A stretch of 39,882 nucleotides of DNA from Planctomycetota bacterium (GCA_024275135.1 JAJRZS010000053.1:1-39882); one strand, 5' to 3'; positions 19,304-27,770 are shown, counted from the first letter of the stretch. A program made the numbers and translations. The notes: generated from the sequence alone by a model not told the origin.

Positions 19304-20340
19304 GGCTGGACAGGACGTTTTTCTTTGCAAGCGAGCCAGAGGGAGAGAGCTCCGAGGACGAGCCAGCCGCTGATGCTGGTGGCGGCCGAGGTGAAGGCCA
19401 GACGTTCCATACGCGCTCCAGCTGCCAATAAGCCCTCGACCGGTGGCAAGGCCAACTTTAAGAGCAACACGGCGCGTGCGAGCAGAGCCAAGGGGCCGGA
19501 GTCGAGATCGGTGGCCTGCATGGGCATGGCTGCGAGGCTGCCCAGGGCAAAACAAGTCCAAGCGCTAAGAGTTCCGGATAGTTTTCCGCGCCGATGCCAA
19601 GCTAAGAGCATAGCGAACAAAGGCCAGAAGAACAGAAACTGCAACAGCAGCAAATGTGGGCCTTGCTGCATACCCGGGCGCGGGATTTCCAATCGTGTTA
19701 ACGGCCGCCGCAATTCCACGCCTACCTTAGGCAAGGAATGCAAGGCCATCTTTCCCTCTTTGGCTTCCGCCGGCGAAAGCGGCCAGCGCAACAATTCTCC
19801 AGGAATGGCTTGGAGTTTGCGTCCGTTGGGATCTTGGATCCAAACGTCTTGCTCTGGATTTTGTACTTGGCTCCAATCCAAAGTTAGCAGCAAAGTTGAG
19901 GATGCAGGGACTGGAGAATGGAGATCAAATAACCAATAGTCGTTGGCACCGAAATGGATGGTGACTGGATAGTAACCTGCTGAGGCGGGCGGGGAAGGAT
20001 AAGGATTCCACCAACAAGGTATAGAGGCGCAAACATAAATAATGAGTAGTAGGGTACTAAGGCCAAAGAATTCAACCAGTGGCGCCTTGTAGCCTCGGCT
20101 ATCGCGAAGTTTTTCTTGGTGTGGCCAACCTTGAGATGTTCTTTGTTGCAACACCCATCCACAGCGAAAAAGTAAGACCAGCGGAAAAACACTAACGTAA
20201 GCCAGATAAGAACCGAGAGAATGGGCACCAAGGTTGGTGTCGAAACTGAGGACGGTGGCCAGCAGTAGGCCCGCAAAAAAACCAAACCACCAGCGCCTAG
20301 GCATGCAGTCGCGCATCAATGCCCAAATTAGATAAGGCAT
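19300..20340 (-). CDS. Membrane protein, probable permease partner of the adjacent ABC ATPase
   Basis: A 346-residue membrane protein without a family I can name. Hydrophobic spans lie near residues 17-33, 42-60, 90-108, 232-248, 260-276, 288-305 and 319-339. Between the third and fourth is a soluble block of about 120 residues, partly beta-rich (YYPVTIHFGANDYWLFDLHSP; LLLTLDWSQVQNPEQDVWIQDPNG), probably periplasmic. The first 13 bases of its gene lie inside the end of the ABC ATPase gene and its stop overlaps the next start, so the three are made together. ABC-2 type exporters have six spans and small loops, so if this is the permease it is unusual. Function is inferred from context only. 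Confidence 0.68.
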   Translation of the reverse strand: MPYLIWALMRDCMPRRWWFGFFAGLLLATVLSFDTNLGAHSLGSYLAYVSVFPLVLLFRCGWVLQQRTSQGWPHQEKLRDSRGYKAPLVEFFGLSTLLLIIYVCASIPCWWNPYPSPPASAGYYPVTIHFGANDYWLFDLHSPVPASSTLLLTLDWSQVQNPEQDVWIQDPNGRKLQAIPGELLRWPLSPAEAKEGKMALHSLPKVGVELRRPLTRLEIPRPGMQQGPHLLLLQFLFFWPLFAMLLAWHRRGKLSGTLSAWTCFALGSLAAMPMQATDLDSGPLALLARAVLLLKLALPPVEGLLAAGARMERLAFTSAATSISGWLVLGALSLWLACKEKRPVQP

Positions 20341-20939
20341 GGTGCTTCGACAGAGAGAGTTCCAAGAAGGGGAGCGAGTTTGCTACAGCCGGATTTTTCC
20401 GGTGCCACAATCAATACTGCAGCCGTAGTTTGCTGAATCGCTGCCTGCAAGCAATCCATGCCTTCCGGGTCTAAGGCTGTTTGCGGTTCATCCAACAGCA
20501 AAAGTTGCGGATTTCCGAGCCAAGCTTGGGCTAAGTTCAGACGTTGGCGCCAACCGCGCGAAAGTCTTGCAATGGGGTGTTTGCCGTAGGCGGCAAGCTG
20601 GAATCGATGAAGAGCCTCTTGCACTGCCTGCGTGCAGTTCATGGAGCGATTGCAGCCGAGGTGAAAGAGTTGAGTTAGATAATCTTGGCAATGCAGATGA
20701 AGAGGAAAGAGAGGTTCTTGCGGCACATATCCCAATGGGGTAGCGGTTTGAATTCTGCCCTCCACGGTTGGCAAAAAACCACAGATGGTTTCCATCAGCG
20801 TTGTCTTTCCGGCACCATTGCCGCCGGCTAAATAGCCTTTTTGGCCGGCAGCCAAGTTCAGGCTAAGTGGACCAAGCAGACGCTTTCCACCCCGGTGGAG
20901 TACCAGGTTGTCGAGAATGAGGGCGGTAGCGGTCGACAT
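20328..20939 (-). CDS. ABC transporter ATP-binding protein (compact, GldA/ABC-2-like)
   Basis: A 203-residue ATPase: Walker A AGGNGAGKTT (38-47), Q-loop VPQEP (Q74), signature LSRGWRQR (126-133), Walker B LLLLDEPQTALDP (146-158). The signature is not LSGGQ; the LS-(K/R)-G-(Y/W)-RQR form is found in ABC-2 exporters of the GldA type. The histidine of the switch loop is missing: after the Walker B region the strand reads VLIVAPEKSG instead of ending in a His. The protein stops soon after, so it is shorter than most ABC ATPases. It is the first gene of the minus-strand run; only 54 bases separate it from the divergent FHA gene, so promoters of both must lie there. Confidence 0.88.
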   Translation of the reverse strand: MSTATALILDNLVLHRGGKRLLGPLSLNLAAGQKGYLAGGNGAGKTTLMETICGFLPTVEGRIQTATPLGYVPQEPLFPLHLHCQDYLTQLFHLGCNRSMNCTQAVQEALHRFQLAAYGKHPIARLSRGWRQRLNLAQAWLGNPQLLLLDEPQTALDPEGMDCLQAAIQQTTAAVLIVAPEKSGCSKLAPLLGTLSVEAPCLI

Positions 20940-20993
20940 GGGATGTAGCGCAAAAGGGCTTCGTCGGCATCTTACCGCTGCTAAAGTATCGGC

Positions 20994-21503
20994 ATGGAGC
21001 TGCGTCGGCGGGAAACGGGGGAATGCTTTGCCTTACGGGACGGTTTGCTTTTTGGCCGTCTGGGCAGTTGCGATGTCCAGATACAAGATACCAGTGTGTC
21101 GCGCCAGCATGCCCGCATTGCGTTGGAAGAGGGCAACTTCGTTCTTGTCGACTTGAATTCCAGCAATGGCTGTTTTCAAAATGGCACGCGCCACCAGCAA
21201 ATTCTTTTGCGCGCGGGTGATTTGATTACGCTTGGTGTGGTCGCCTTTGACGTGGTGGCTGATGAGGCGGCGAAGCCCACTGCGGAAGTCTCCCCAGCAA
21301 CAACGGCATCCCCGGGGCAAATCGAAGAAACTGCAAGGCGCCGGGCACAAGTGAGGCGCCAAATTACTGGCGACGGGCGCTCGCGAGGATTGGGCGATCT
21401 TGGTCAACAGCCCCTGTCCATTCGGCTCCTCGCCGCCATGTTCGGGCTGCTCGTGCTGTATGCAGTGATGATGGGCGTGCGTTGGTTGGCGGCGATGCTT
21501 TAG
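20994..21503 (+). CDS. FHA-domain protein with C-terminal membrane anchor
   Basis: A 169-residue protein. The N-terminal 90 residues form a forkhead-associated domain with the phosphothreonine-binding residues in place: LFGRLGSCDVQI (19-30, G21-R22), SVSRQHARI (34-42, S36/R37/H39) and DLNSSNGCFQNG (53-64, N58-G59). A basic, disordered linker follows (about 95-140), then one hydrophobic span (LLAAMFGLLVLYAVMMGVRWLAAML) at the extreme C-terminus, so the FHA domain should face the cytosol as a tail-anchored protein. It would dock threonine-phosphorylated partners at the membrane; no kinase gene lies in the window. Its TAG overlaps the TAA of the convergent gene by four bases. Confidence 0.86.
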   Translation: MELRRRETGECFALRDGLLFGRLGSCDVQIQDTSVSRQHARIALEEGNFVLVDLNSSNGCFQNGTRHQQILLRAGDLITLGVVAFDVVADEAAKPTAEVSPATTASPGQIEETARRRAQVRRQITGDGRSRGLGDLGQQPLSIRLLAAMFGLLVLYAVMMGVRWLAAML

Positions 21504-22630
21504 CTTGCCACCGCATTGCCTTCGCGGCGTGCTGCAACTGCAGCTTGATAAACCTCCACCGTTTGTTCGGCCGCTTTGGCCCAAGTGAAGGAGCACGCGC
21601 GTTTGAGGGCGACGGCGGCCGCTTGTTTGCGCCAAGGTTCTTCGCCAACCATGCGCTCAATACCTTCGGCGATGGAATCCACAACATTGGGATCAACGCG
21701 CATGCCGGACGGTCCGGCCACCCACGCAGGTGCGGTGTTGTCGCCAACGATGGCGGGAGTGCCGCAAGCCATGGCCTCGAGAACCACCAAGCCAAAACCT
21801 TCATGCAGGGATGGGAACAACAAAGCCATTGCGCCTTGGTAGTAGCGCAGTAACTCAGTGTCGGTGACACTTTGCACCCAACGGATGCGTTGCCGGAAGG
21901 GCGAAGATTCCATGCGCTTGAGGAACTTGTCGTAATCCCAGCCAGGGCGCCCGACAATGACCCAATCTGGGGCCAAATCTTTTTCCCAGGCCTGCTCCAG
22001 AGCTAACAGCATGCGCAAATAATTTTTGCGCGGTTCCAAGGTGCCAACCGTGAGCAAAAATCCCTGATCGGAAAGCGGTTGTTCGGGTGGCCGGAAGTAG
22101 GGGCTGACGCCATGCGGAACCACTTCGACCTTCTCCGAAGGTGCGCCCAGCAATTCGGCGTCGTAACGCCCAGGTTCGGAAACCACGATGATGCGATCAG
22201 AGGCCTGCAAGGCACGGCGCACTCGGTCGAGCAAAATCGAGGTATCCCACCCGTGAAACTTGGGATCGGCGACAAACGCAGCGTCATGCAGCGTCATCAC
22301 TTTGGCGGCACTGCGTACAGTAGGGTAGGTGTAATCCGTCCAGTGGAAGACATCGACTTTGGCTGGGAAGCGCCCGGCATCCATACCCGGCAGCTGGGCA
22401 ATTTTGTCCATCACCCGCCCCGGTAGCCAACCCAAATTCATGCGGTGGCGCTGCGGGTTGAGCCCGGGTGGAATTTGTCGGCCACCGCGCCAGGAAGGGG
22501 CAAACATCTCTAAGAACGGAGCGTGGGGCTCTTCAAGTTTGGTGAGGGCAGTGCTGAGTTCGCGCACATAGCGCCCGATGCCCGCGTAATCGAACAGCGC
22601 GGGGCGAATGTCGAAGCCAACTTGAAGCAT
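21500..22630 (-). CDS. Family 4 (GT-B) glycosyltransferase
   Basis: A 376-residue GT-B enzyme of the same broad family as the run at 7674-11112 but not next to it. It has the loop FDYAGIGRYVREL (13-25), TLHDAAFV (113-120), FLLTVGTLEPRKNYLRMLLAL (191-211) and E-x7-E in HEGFGLVVLEAMACGTP (E277, E285). The C-terminal FTWAKAAEQTVEVYQAA echoes the end of the two tandem paralogues (FTW-x-K-x-A). It starts 2 bases after the dehydrogenase gene and is probably on its transcript, an odd pairing of a central-metabolism-type enzyme with a sugar transferase. Substrates are unknown. Confidence 0.88.
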   Translation of the reverse strand: MLQVGFDIRPALFDYAGIGRYVRELSTALTKLEEPHAPFLEMFAPSWRGGRQIPPGLNPQRHRMNLGWLPGRVMDKIAQLPGMDAGRFPAKVDVFHWTDYTYPTVRSAAKVMTLHDAAFVADPKFHGWDTSILLDRVRRALQASDRIIVVSEPGRYDAELLGAPSEKVEVVPHGVSPYFRPPEQPLSDQGFLLTVGTLEPRKNYLRMLLALEQAWEKDLAPDWVIVGRPGWDYDKFLKRMESSPFRQRIRWVQSVTDTELLRYYQGAMALLFPSLHEGFGLVVLEAMACGTPAIVGDNTAPAWVAGPSGMRVDPNVVDSIAEGIERMVGEEPWRKQAAAVALKRACSFTWAKAAEQTVEVYQAAVAARREGNAVAS

Positions 22631-22632
22631 GC

Positions 22633-23676
22633 CTACAGCTTAACGCTGCCGGTTAATCTTGCGCCCATGGCCTGGCATACCGCTTCGGTGAATTCCATGG
22701 TGCCGAGGGAGCCGCCGAGGTCACCGGTGGTTTGGCCGCTTGAGATGGTGTCGCGGACGGCGTCAGCAAGAGCTGCGCCCAAGGCACGATAGCCTTTGTG
22801 TTCGAGCAGCATAGCGAAAGCCCATAAGGCTGCCGCAGGGTTGCACAAGCCTTTGCCGGCAATGTCGGGCGCGGTACCACCAGCGGGATCAAACATGGCC
22901 AAGTTGACGATGCCGTCGCCATCGAAACTGTAGGAAGCGCTGGCACCCAAGCCGATGGAGCCAATCATGCCGCAGGCGGCGTCGGAGAGGAAATCTCCAT
23001 ATTCGTTGGGAGTTACAATTACGCGGTAGGCTTCGGCGTTCATCACCAGTTTGGCGAGGAGGGCATCGAACAATTCCGCCTGGTGGGGGATATGCGGATA
23101 GGTTTTGGCCACATCTTCCACCACTTCCTCGAACAAACCGTCGGTGGCCCGCTGGATGGTGTATTTCGATGCACTCACCACCCCACATTCCAATTTTTGC
23201 GCCAACTCAAAGGCAAACTTAGCCGCTTCAAAGCTGGGGCGACGCTCAATCACGCGCACAGACACGGCAGCTTCAGTGCCAATGCGTCGGCCAGCATCCT
23301 CGTAGGTGCCGCCAACGGCGATGCGCACAATATGCAGATCCACCTTGCCGTCAAAACGAGTCTTGACTCCGGGAATGGTGCAGACGGGCCGGTGGATGAC
23401 CGTAAAGTCGAAACGCTCCCGCATCACCTTGTTGGGGCTTTCGCATTCGGTGGTGGTGGGGTACTTGAGCGCGACCCGATACTTGCGGATGGCCTTTTCA
23501 GCTTCTTGGTAGGCGGTTTCCGACTCGGAGCGCCGACGTTCCAGACTCAAATCCACCGGGTGAAAACGCACAGCGACCGGCAACTGTTCCGCCACAAAAT
23601 GAATAGCTGTGGATAGCTCCTGGGAGATGCCATCGCCGAGGAATTCGGCCAAATCTAGGGTTTCTGCTGGGCTCAT
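22633..23676 (-). CDS. Isocitrate/isopropylmalate dehydrogenase family protein, divergent
   Basis: A 347-residue beta-decarboxylating dehydrogenase homologue. Recognisable parts are GDGIS (14-18), ESPNKVMRERFDFTVIHRPVCTIPG (79-103), the metal-binding acids in NEYGDFLSD (224-232; D228, D232) and APDIAGKGLCNPAAALWAFAMLL (269-291). Two regions depart from the norm: the substrate/gate segment reads VRIAVGGTYEDAGRR instead of VRENTEG-type, and the cofactor loop is MFDPAGGTAP (261-270), where the family normally has E-x-x-H-G-(S/T)-A-P, so the cofactor-contacting His is Gly. The substrate is therefore open: isocitrate, isopropylmalate, tartrate or another 2-hydroxyacid. ATG at 23676 is preferred over one at 23709 because AGGAAA lies 6 bases before it. 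The gene diverges from the TetR/benzoyl-CoA operon. Confidence 0.8.
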   Translation of the reverse strand: MSPAETLDLAEFLGDGISQELSTAIHFVAEQLPVAVRFHPVDLSLERRRSESETAYQEAEKAIRKYRVALKYPTTTECESPNKVMRERFDFTVIHRPVCTIPGVKTRFDGKVDLHIVRIAVGGTYEDAGRRIGTEAAVSVRVIERRPSFEAAKFAFELAQKLECGVVSASKYTIQRATDGLFEEVVEDVAKTYPHIPHQAELFDALLAKLVMNAEAYRVIVTPNEYGDFLSDAACGMIGSIGLGASASYSFDGDGIVNLAMFDPAGGTAPDIAGKGLCNPAAALWAFAMLLEHKGYRALGAALADAVRDTISSGQTTGDLGGSLGTMEFTEAVCQAMGARLTGSVKL

Positions 23677-23735
23677 GTTGGGTTTCCTGAGGAGGAATGG
23701 ACCGCGCATTGTAGCGCCAAACCTCGGTTTCGCTG

Positions 23736-23759
23736 AATTAACTCGAATTTGAGTTAATT
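23736..23759. promoter_or_regulatory. AT-rich inverted repeat in the divergent intergenic region
   Basis: AATTAACTC (23736-23744) and GAGTTAATT (23751-23759) are perfect 9-base inverted arms with a 6-base spacer, a total of 24 bases. It lies 60 bases upstream of the dehydrogenase start and just ahead of the promoter for the TetR gene. On the minus strand it covers the place where a -10 element for the dehydrogenase could lie (TTGTCG upstream). The sequence is unrelated to the operator at 23816, so a different regulator is likely. Confidence 0.6.
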
Positions 23760-23784
23760 AACGACAAATTGGTAGAGAATTTCC

Positions 23785-23812
23785 TTGACCCTGGGTTGGT
23801 GCGTGGCAGAAT
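23785..23812 (+). promoter_or_regulatory. Promoter of the TetR/benzoyl-CoA operon
   Basis: TTGACC (23785-23790, five of six consensus bases) is followed 16 bases later by CAGAAT (23807-23812, four of six). It is the best sigma-70-type match between the divergent genes and sits directly before an 18-base palindrome, so transcription would start within the operator, about 35 bases ahead of the TetR ATG. Confidence 0.55.
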
Positions 23813-23815
23813 AGA

Positions 23816-23833
23816 AAACCGACTAGTCAGTTT
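23816..23833. promoter_or_regulatory. Probable TetR-family operator
   Basis: AAACCGACTAGTCAGTTT is an 18-base palindrome with only one mismatched pair (C at position 5 against A at position 14). Length, symmetry and the central GACTAGTC are typical of TetR-family operators. It overlaps the expected transcription start, so binding would block the whole operon, including the regulator gene itself. Its assignment to the adjacent TetR protein is by position. Confidence 0.68.
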
Positions 23834-23856
23834 GTTTCTACCTGTCCCCTTGCCTC

Positions 23857-24471
23857 ATGCAACAGCGCTCCACAGTCACCCGCACGCGCATCCTCGATGC
23901 AGCAAGGGATTTGTTTTTGGCGCGCAGCTTTGCTGAGGTCACCATCGATCAAGTTGCTGCCGCCGCCGACACCACCAAGGGTGGGGTCTATTACCACTTC
24001 GAGTCGAAAGAAGATCTGTATATGGCGATGTTGTTGCGAGATTTGGAAGAGAAGAAGGAGTTGTTTCGGCAAGCCGTGGAGATGGAGGGGAGTTGCCGGC
24101 AACGCTTGCATCGCCTTACCTTGGATTATTTCCGCCTACCGCGTGGCAAGCGCGAGGCCATCACTCTGCTTCGTCGTGACGTTAACCTGTTTACTGGCGA
24201 AGCCCGCACGCGATTGGTTCGTGCCTACCAGCGTGCACTTCCTGGCCAAGTGGAAGCGATTCTTTGTGCGGGCATTGATGCGGGTGAAATTGCACCCTGC
24301 GATGCGCGCCTTTTGTCGTGGTCTTTTGTGGCCCTAGTCGAAGTGAGTTTGAGCCCGCATGCTGGGAGGATTTTTCCTGGCGTCGAGGCCAAGCTCGAAC
24401 ATGTCATGCAACTGTTTTTTGAAGGTGCTGCCCAAGAGGCGGCGCAAAGCAAAGGAAGGAAAGCCTCATGA
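23857..24471 (+). CDS. TetR/AcrR family transcriptional regulator of the benzoyl-CoA operon
   Basis: A 204-residue regulator. The N-terminal helix-turn-helix domain is textbook TetR: TRTRILDAARDLFLARSFAEV (8-28), TIDQVAAAADTTKGGVYYHF (29-48), then ESKEDLYMAMLLR. The C-terminal ligand domain (about 60-195) is helical and unassigned. It is the first gene of the operon and overlaps the reductase gene by four bases (24468-24471), so it is co-expressed with the enzymes it presumably represses. The inducer may be an aromatic or alicyclic CoA ester; that is inference. Known regulators of similar pathways include BzdR of Azoarcus, which is not a TetR protein, so the control logic here differs. Confidence 0.9.
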   Translation: MQQRSTVTRTRILDAARDLFLARSFAEVTIDQVAAAADTTKGGVYYHFESKEDLYMAMLLRDLEEKKELFRQAVEMEGSCRQRLHRLTLDYFRLPRGKREAITLLRRDVNLFTGEARTRLVRAYQRALPGQVEAILCAGIDAGEIAPCDARLLSWSFVALVEVSLSPHAGRIFPGVEAKLEHVMQLFFEGAAQEAAQSKGRKAS

Positions 24472-25634
24472 ACAAGGATTTCATGGATTTAATTCGGAAC
24501 CAGCCATTAGAAGAAGTGCTGTTTCAATGCCGGGAACTATACGAGAATGTGCAGTTTCCCACGGTGAAATCTTGGCGCGAGCGGGGTGGCAAAGTGCTAG
24601 GCCATTTTCAGGTGTACTTCCCCGCAGAAATCGTACATGCCGCCGGTATACTGCCGCTGAATTTGCATGGCGCGAATGTACAGCCCGACCAAGCAGATTC
24701 TCGCTTTGGCAGCTATTTATGTTCCACTATCAAAACAACTTTGGAACTCGCTTTGGCTGGAAACATTGAGTTGGATGCCTTTATTACTCATCCGATTTGC
24801 GATGCCGCGCGCAACCTTGGAGCAATTTTCGGTCGTAACTTCGAGCATCCGTGCGAGATTTTGTATTTGCCACAAAATCCAAACTCTGCGGCTTCAGTCG
24901 ACTATTTGCGTGGGGAATATGATCGCCTGAAGCGTTTAGTCGAGAATATCGCTGGGGTAGAAATCACAAACGAAGCTCTGGCGAACTCCATTCAGGTGTT
25001 CAATAAAAACCGCGCCCTGTTGCGCGAGCTTTACGACATCAAGCGCGAAACGCCGGAGAAAATTGCAGCCGAAGATGCCTTTGCTTTGGTGGCTTTGGCT
25101 GGGCGTTTGCCGCGGGAAGACCACAACGAGTTGATGGAGTATGTGTTGCCCTTAATCCGCGCCGTCGACGCCCACCGTGAAGATCGCATTCGCGTGGTTT
25201 ACGAAGGGGCCTTTTGCGAGCAACCCCCCTTCGACATGGTGCGTATGCTGGGCCGCGCCGCTTACGTGGTCGATGACGATTTTCTCATTGGCCTGCGCTA
25301 CATTCTTTCCGACATTCCCATTGGTGAGGATCCGCTCCGCGATTTGGCTCATGCCTACATCGAGGATTCCTCCTATAGCCCAGTGCAACATGATTTGCGC
25401 AAACGCAAAGAAAACATGTTGATTGAACGCATTCGTCGTGCCCGCGGTGAAGCAGCCATCGTGACGGCAGCAAAAATGTGTGAGCCGGGCCTTGAGGAGC
25501 AAGTGGCTTACATCCATGGCTTGGAAAAAGCTGGCATCCCCTTCTTTGTTAGCGAGTTCGAAGAAAACCAAACCTCGTTCTCGGGGCTGGAACTCCAGCT
25601 TGAGACATTCATGGAAAACTTGTTGTTTGTTTAG
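24468..25634 (+). CDS. bzdN: Benzoyl-CoA reductase, subunit C-like (BzdN/BcrC/BadD)
   Basis: A 388-residue protein of the 2-hydroxyacyl-CoA dehydratase/benzoyl-CoA reductase fold. With the next subunit it forms the module that holds the iron-sulfur clusters and binds benzoyl-CoA, where the aromatic ring receives two electrons. Conserved features are AAGILPLNLHGANV (58-71), YLCSTIKTTLELALAG (83-98, C85), HPICDAARNLGAIFG (108-122, C111), EGAFCEQPP (246-254, C250) and AKMCEPGLEEQ (335-345, C338). The length matches BzdN/BcrC proteins. It begins in the ATGA overlap with the TetR gene. Related dehydratase subunits share the fold, but the neighbouring Had, Oah and Dch genes settle the role. Confidence 0.9.
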   Translation: MNKDFMDLIRNQPLEEVLFQCRELYENVQFPTVKSWRERGGKVLGHFQVYFPAEIVHAAGILPLNLHGANVQPDQADSRFGSYLCSTIKTTLELALAGNIELDAFITHPICDAARNLGAIFGRNFEHPCEILYLPQNPNSAASVDYLRGEYDRLKRLVENIAGVEITNEALANSIQVFNKNRALLRELYDIKRETPEKIAAEDAFALVALAGRLPREDHNELMEYVLPLIRAVDAHREDRIRVVYEGAFCEQPPFDMVRMLGRAAYVVDDDFLIGLRYILSDIPIGEDPLRDLAHAYIEDSSYSPVQHDLRKRKENMLIERIRRARGEAAIVTAAKMCEPGLEEQVAYIHGLEKAGIPFFVSEFEENQTSFSGLELQLETFMENLLFV

Positions 25635-25644
25635 GAGTGACTCA

Positions 25645-26940
25645 ATGACTACCACTGCTGAAAATGATCTTGTAGGGCGCGGCAATCGCGAAGGTGCCTC
25701 TTTGTTCCGTGAATGGTTTTCCGAGCTAGATCAAGGTGCAAAAGAAGGGCAAGCTGCGGCCTATGTTTTTGTCATGGGAAGCTTCAACGAGATTTTGAAG
25801 TCCTTCGATTTACCGGTGGTGTTTCCGGAAATTAACTCCCTGCAAACTGCCGTCCGCCGCGTGGCCCACGAATATTTGGAAGAAGCTGAAGATCATGGCT
25901 ACTCTCCCGACATCTGCGGCTACGTCAAAGCGGATATTGGCACTCAACTGCGTGGTGGTGAACACCCAATGGGGCAAATCCCCAAGCCTTCCATTGCGGT
26001 ATTGACCAATGCCTGCAATACCTACTTAAAGTGGGCTGAGGCCTGGGAGCGTATGTACGAAATGCCGGTTGTTACCCTCGATATTCCAGGCAACCGCAGT
26101 GCTAATAACGCCAGCGCACCAGGCAGCGTTGATTTCCAAAATGATGTGCGCTATGTCGAAGCCCAAATCCGCGAACTGATAGCGGTTTGCGAGAAAGTAA
26201 CCGGCAAGAAATTTGATATCGACAAACTGCGCGAAGTCATGGGCAACGTCAATAGTTTGTCTTCTTCATGGCAAAAATTGTTGGACCTCAACAAGCATCG
26301 ACCCTCGGTGTTTAATGCTCTTACCGATGGCACGATCTACTTGGGCGTAGCCAATGGTTTGCGTGGGGACGCGCGCGCGGCCAGCTACTTCTCGGATTTA
26401 GTAGAAGAGATGGAATACAAAGTAGCCAACGACATCGGCACCATGAATGAAGAGGATTGGCGTCTATGTTTTGTTGGTGTGCCTTGCTACCCCATTTTCC
26501 GTCGCTTTAACGAGATGTTTTCCGAGTGGAAGGGCACCTTTGTGCATTCCACCTACCTCTGGTTTGCCAGCGGCGGCTCCAACTTGGGTTATCAATACGA
26601 TTTGGCCAACCCAATCGCAAGCTTAGCCGAAGGCAATTTGATTTCCGTGCGCGACGCCATGGATTCCATGTTCCATCATGACCAAGTGGTGGAAAAAATG
26701 ATGGATGGTTTCGGCATTGATGGCATTGTTTACCACCCCATCAAAAGTTGTCGCACCGTATCTACTGGCCTGGCCGATGGACGGCGGGCATTGGCTGAAC
26801 GCACCGGCATCCCCAGCCTGTTCATCGAATCCGACATGATGGATCAGCGCGTTGTGTCGGAAGCGCAAATGAAAAACCGTGCGGACGCTTTCTTTGAAGG
26901 ATTGATTGCCCGCCGCAACCAACAACTCATCTCCCAATAA
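25645..26940 (+). CDS. bzdO: Benzoyl-CoA reductase, subunit B-like (BzdO/BcrB/BadE)
   Basis: A 431-residue partner of the previous subunit, same fold family. Marks include [24 protein letters not shown] (41-64), [16 protein letters not shown] (84-99, C91), [15 protein letters not shown] (120-134, C124), [19 protein letters not shown] in the middle, and [18 protein letters not shown] near the C-terminus, all cysteines placed as in cluster-binding subunits of class I benzoyl-CoA reductase. The start is ATG at 25645: AGGAG from the upstream stop region (TTAGGAG) lies 8 bases before it, and the residues ahead in frame are only the shadow of the previous gene. Gap to the upstream gene is 10 bases. 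Confidence 0.9.
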   Translation: MTTTAENDLVGRGNREGASLFREWFSELDQGAKEGQAAAYVFVMGSFNEILKSFDLPVVFPEINSLQTAVRRVAHEYLEEAEDHGYSPDICGYVKADIGTQLRGGEHPMGQIPKPSIAVLTNACNTYLKWAEAWERMYEMPVVTLDIPGNRSANNASAPGSVDFQNDVRYVEAQIRELIAVCEKVTGKKFDIDKLREVMGNVNSLSSSWQKLLDLNKHRPSVFNALTDGTIYLGVANGLRGDARAASYFSDLVEEMEYKVANDIGTMNEEDWRLCFVGVPCYPIFRRFNEMFSEWKGTFVHSTYLWFASGGSNLGYQYDLANPIASLAEGNLISVRDAMDSMFHHDQVVEKMMDGFGIDGIVYHPIKSCRTVSTGLADGRRALAERTGIPSLFIESDMMDQRVVSEAQMKNRADAFFEGLIARRNQQLISQ

Positions 26941-26948
26941 TTCAAATC

Positions 26949-27770
26949 ATGGCTTACGCAGCAGGAGTCGACGTCGGTTCTACCCAAACCAAGGCCGTCG
27001 TCATTAATGAAGATCGCGAGATTGTAGCTACTTGTCTCATCGACACCGGGGCGAATGTTACCCAAGCCGCCGAAAATGCATTTCGGCAATGCATTGAAAC
27101 GGCCAACATTCTCGAAGAAGAAGTCGAGTGGGTGATTGGCACCGGTTATGGGCGTTACAAGGTTACTTTTGGCAATGCCCAGGTGACGGAGATTAGCTGC
27201 CACGGTCGCGGTGCCGCGCATATTTTTCCGAACACCCGCACGGTGTTGGATATGGGCGGCCAAGACACCAAAGCCATACGCTTATCCGCCAACGGAGAAA
27301 TTGCCGATTTCTGCATGAATGATAAATGCGCTGCTGGCACCGGTAGATTTCTCGGGGCTTCGGCATCGGCGCTCGACATTCCTTTGGATGACCTCGGCCC
27401 GACGGCTTTGCAGTCGCAAAATCCTGTGCAGATTTCCACCACTTGCACCGTCTTTGCAGAGTCGGAGATTTTGTCCTGGTTGGGCAAAGGCAAAAAAGTG
27501 CAAGACATTTTATGGGGGGTGCATGAATCGATCTCCAAGCGCTCCATGGGCTTGTTGCGGCGCGTTGGCATTGAAGAAGAAATTACCTTTACCGGCGGTG
27601 TTTCTCGTAACACGGCGATGGTGAAGTCCCTAGAGAAAGCGCTTGGTTGCAAGCTCAACATTTCCGACCAATGCCACTTCGCCGGCGCGCTTGGTGCCGC
27701 CTTATTTGCCCTCGACCACATTCAAGCCAGTCGCTTACCCCAGTCCAAAGTAGAGGAGGCCACCTCATGA
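26949..27770 (+). CDS. bzdP: Benzoyl-CoA reductase ATPase subunit (BzdP type)
   Basis: A 273-residue ASKHA-fold ATPase of the BcrA/BcrD/BadF/BadG/HgdC family. It has the phosphate-binding start [10 protein letters not shown] (6-15), [10 protein letters not shown] (101-110), and the two cluster cysteines in NDKCAAGTG (C127) and [11 protein letters not shown] (C166). These are the positions used in the HgdC activator to share one [4Fe-4S] cluster between two subunits. The pair of ATPase subunits couples ATP hydrolysis to low-potential electron transfer into the reducing module. It is as short as BzdP of Azoarcus; the BcrA subunit of Thauera-type enzymes is, as I recall, considerably longer. It follows bzdO by 8 bases. 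Confidence 0.87.
   Translation: MAYAAGVDVGSTQTKAVVINEDREIVATCLIDTGANVTQAAENAFRQCIETANILEEEVEWVIGTGYGRYKVTFGNAQVTEISCHGRGAAHIFPNTRTVLDMGGQDTKAIRLSANGEIADFCMNDKCAAGTGRFLGASASALDIPLDDLGPTALQSQNPVQISTTCTVFAESEILSWLGKGKKVQDILWGVHESISKRSMGLLRRVGIEEEITFTGGVSRNTAMVKSLEKALGCKLNISDQCHFAGALGAALFALDHIQASRLPQSKVEEATS

Noticed and set aside
19304..19561. Upstream extension of the single-span protein (to 19561)
   Set aside because: It would lie inside the membrane-protein gene; the ATGA overlap at 19300-19303 and the membrane span directly after it favour the shorter form.
24468..26940. Reading the first two reductase subunits as 2-hydroxyacyl-CoA dehydratase
   Set aside because: The fold is shared, but two ATPase subunits of different sequence and linked Had, Oah and Dch genes fit benzoyl-CoA reductase; dehydratase systems normally have a single homodimeric activator.
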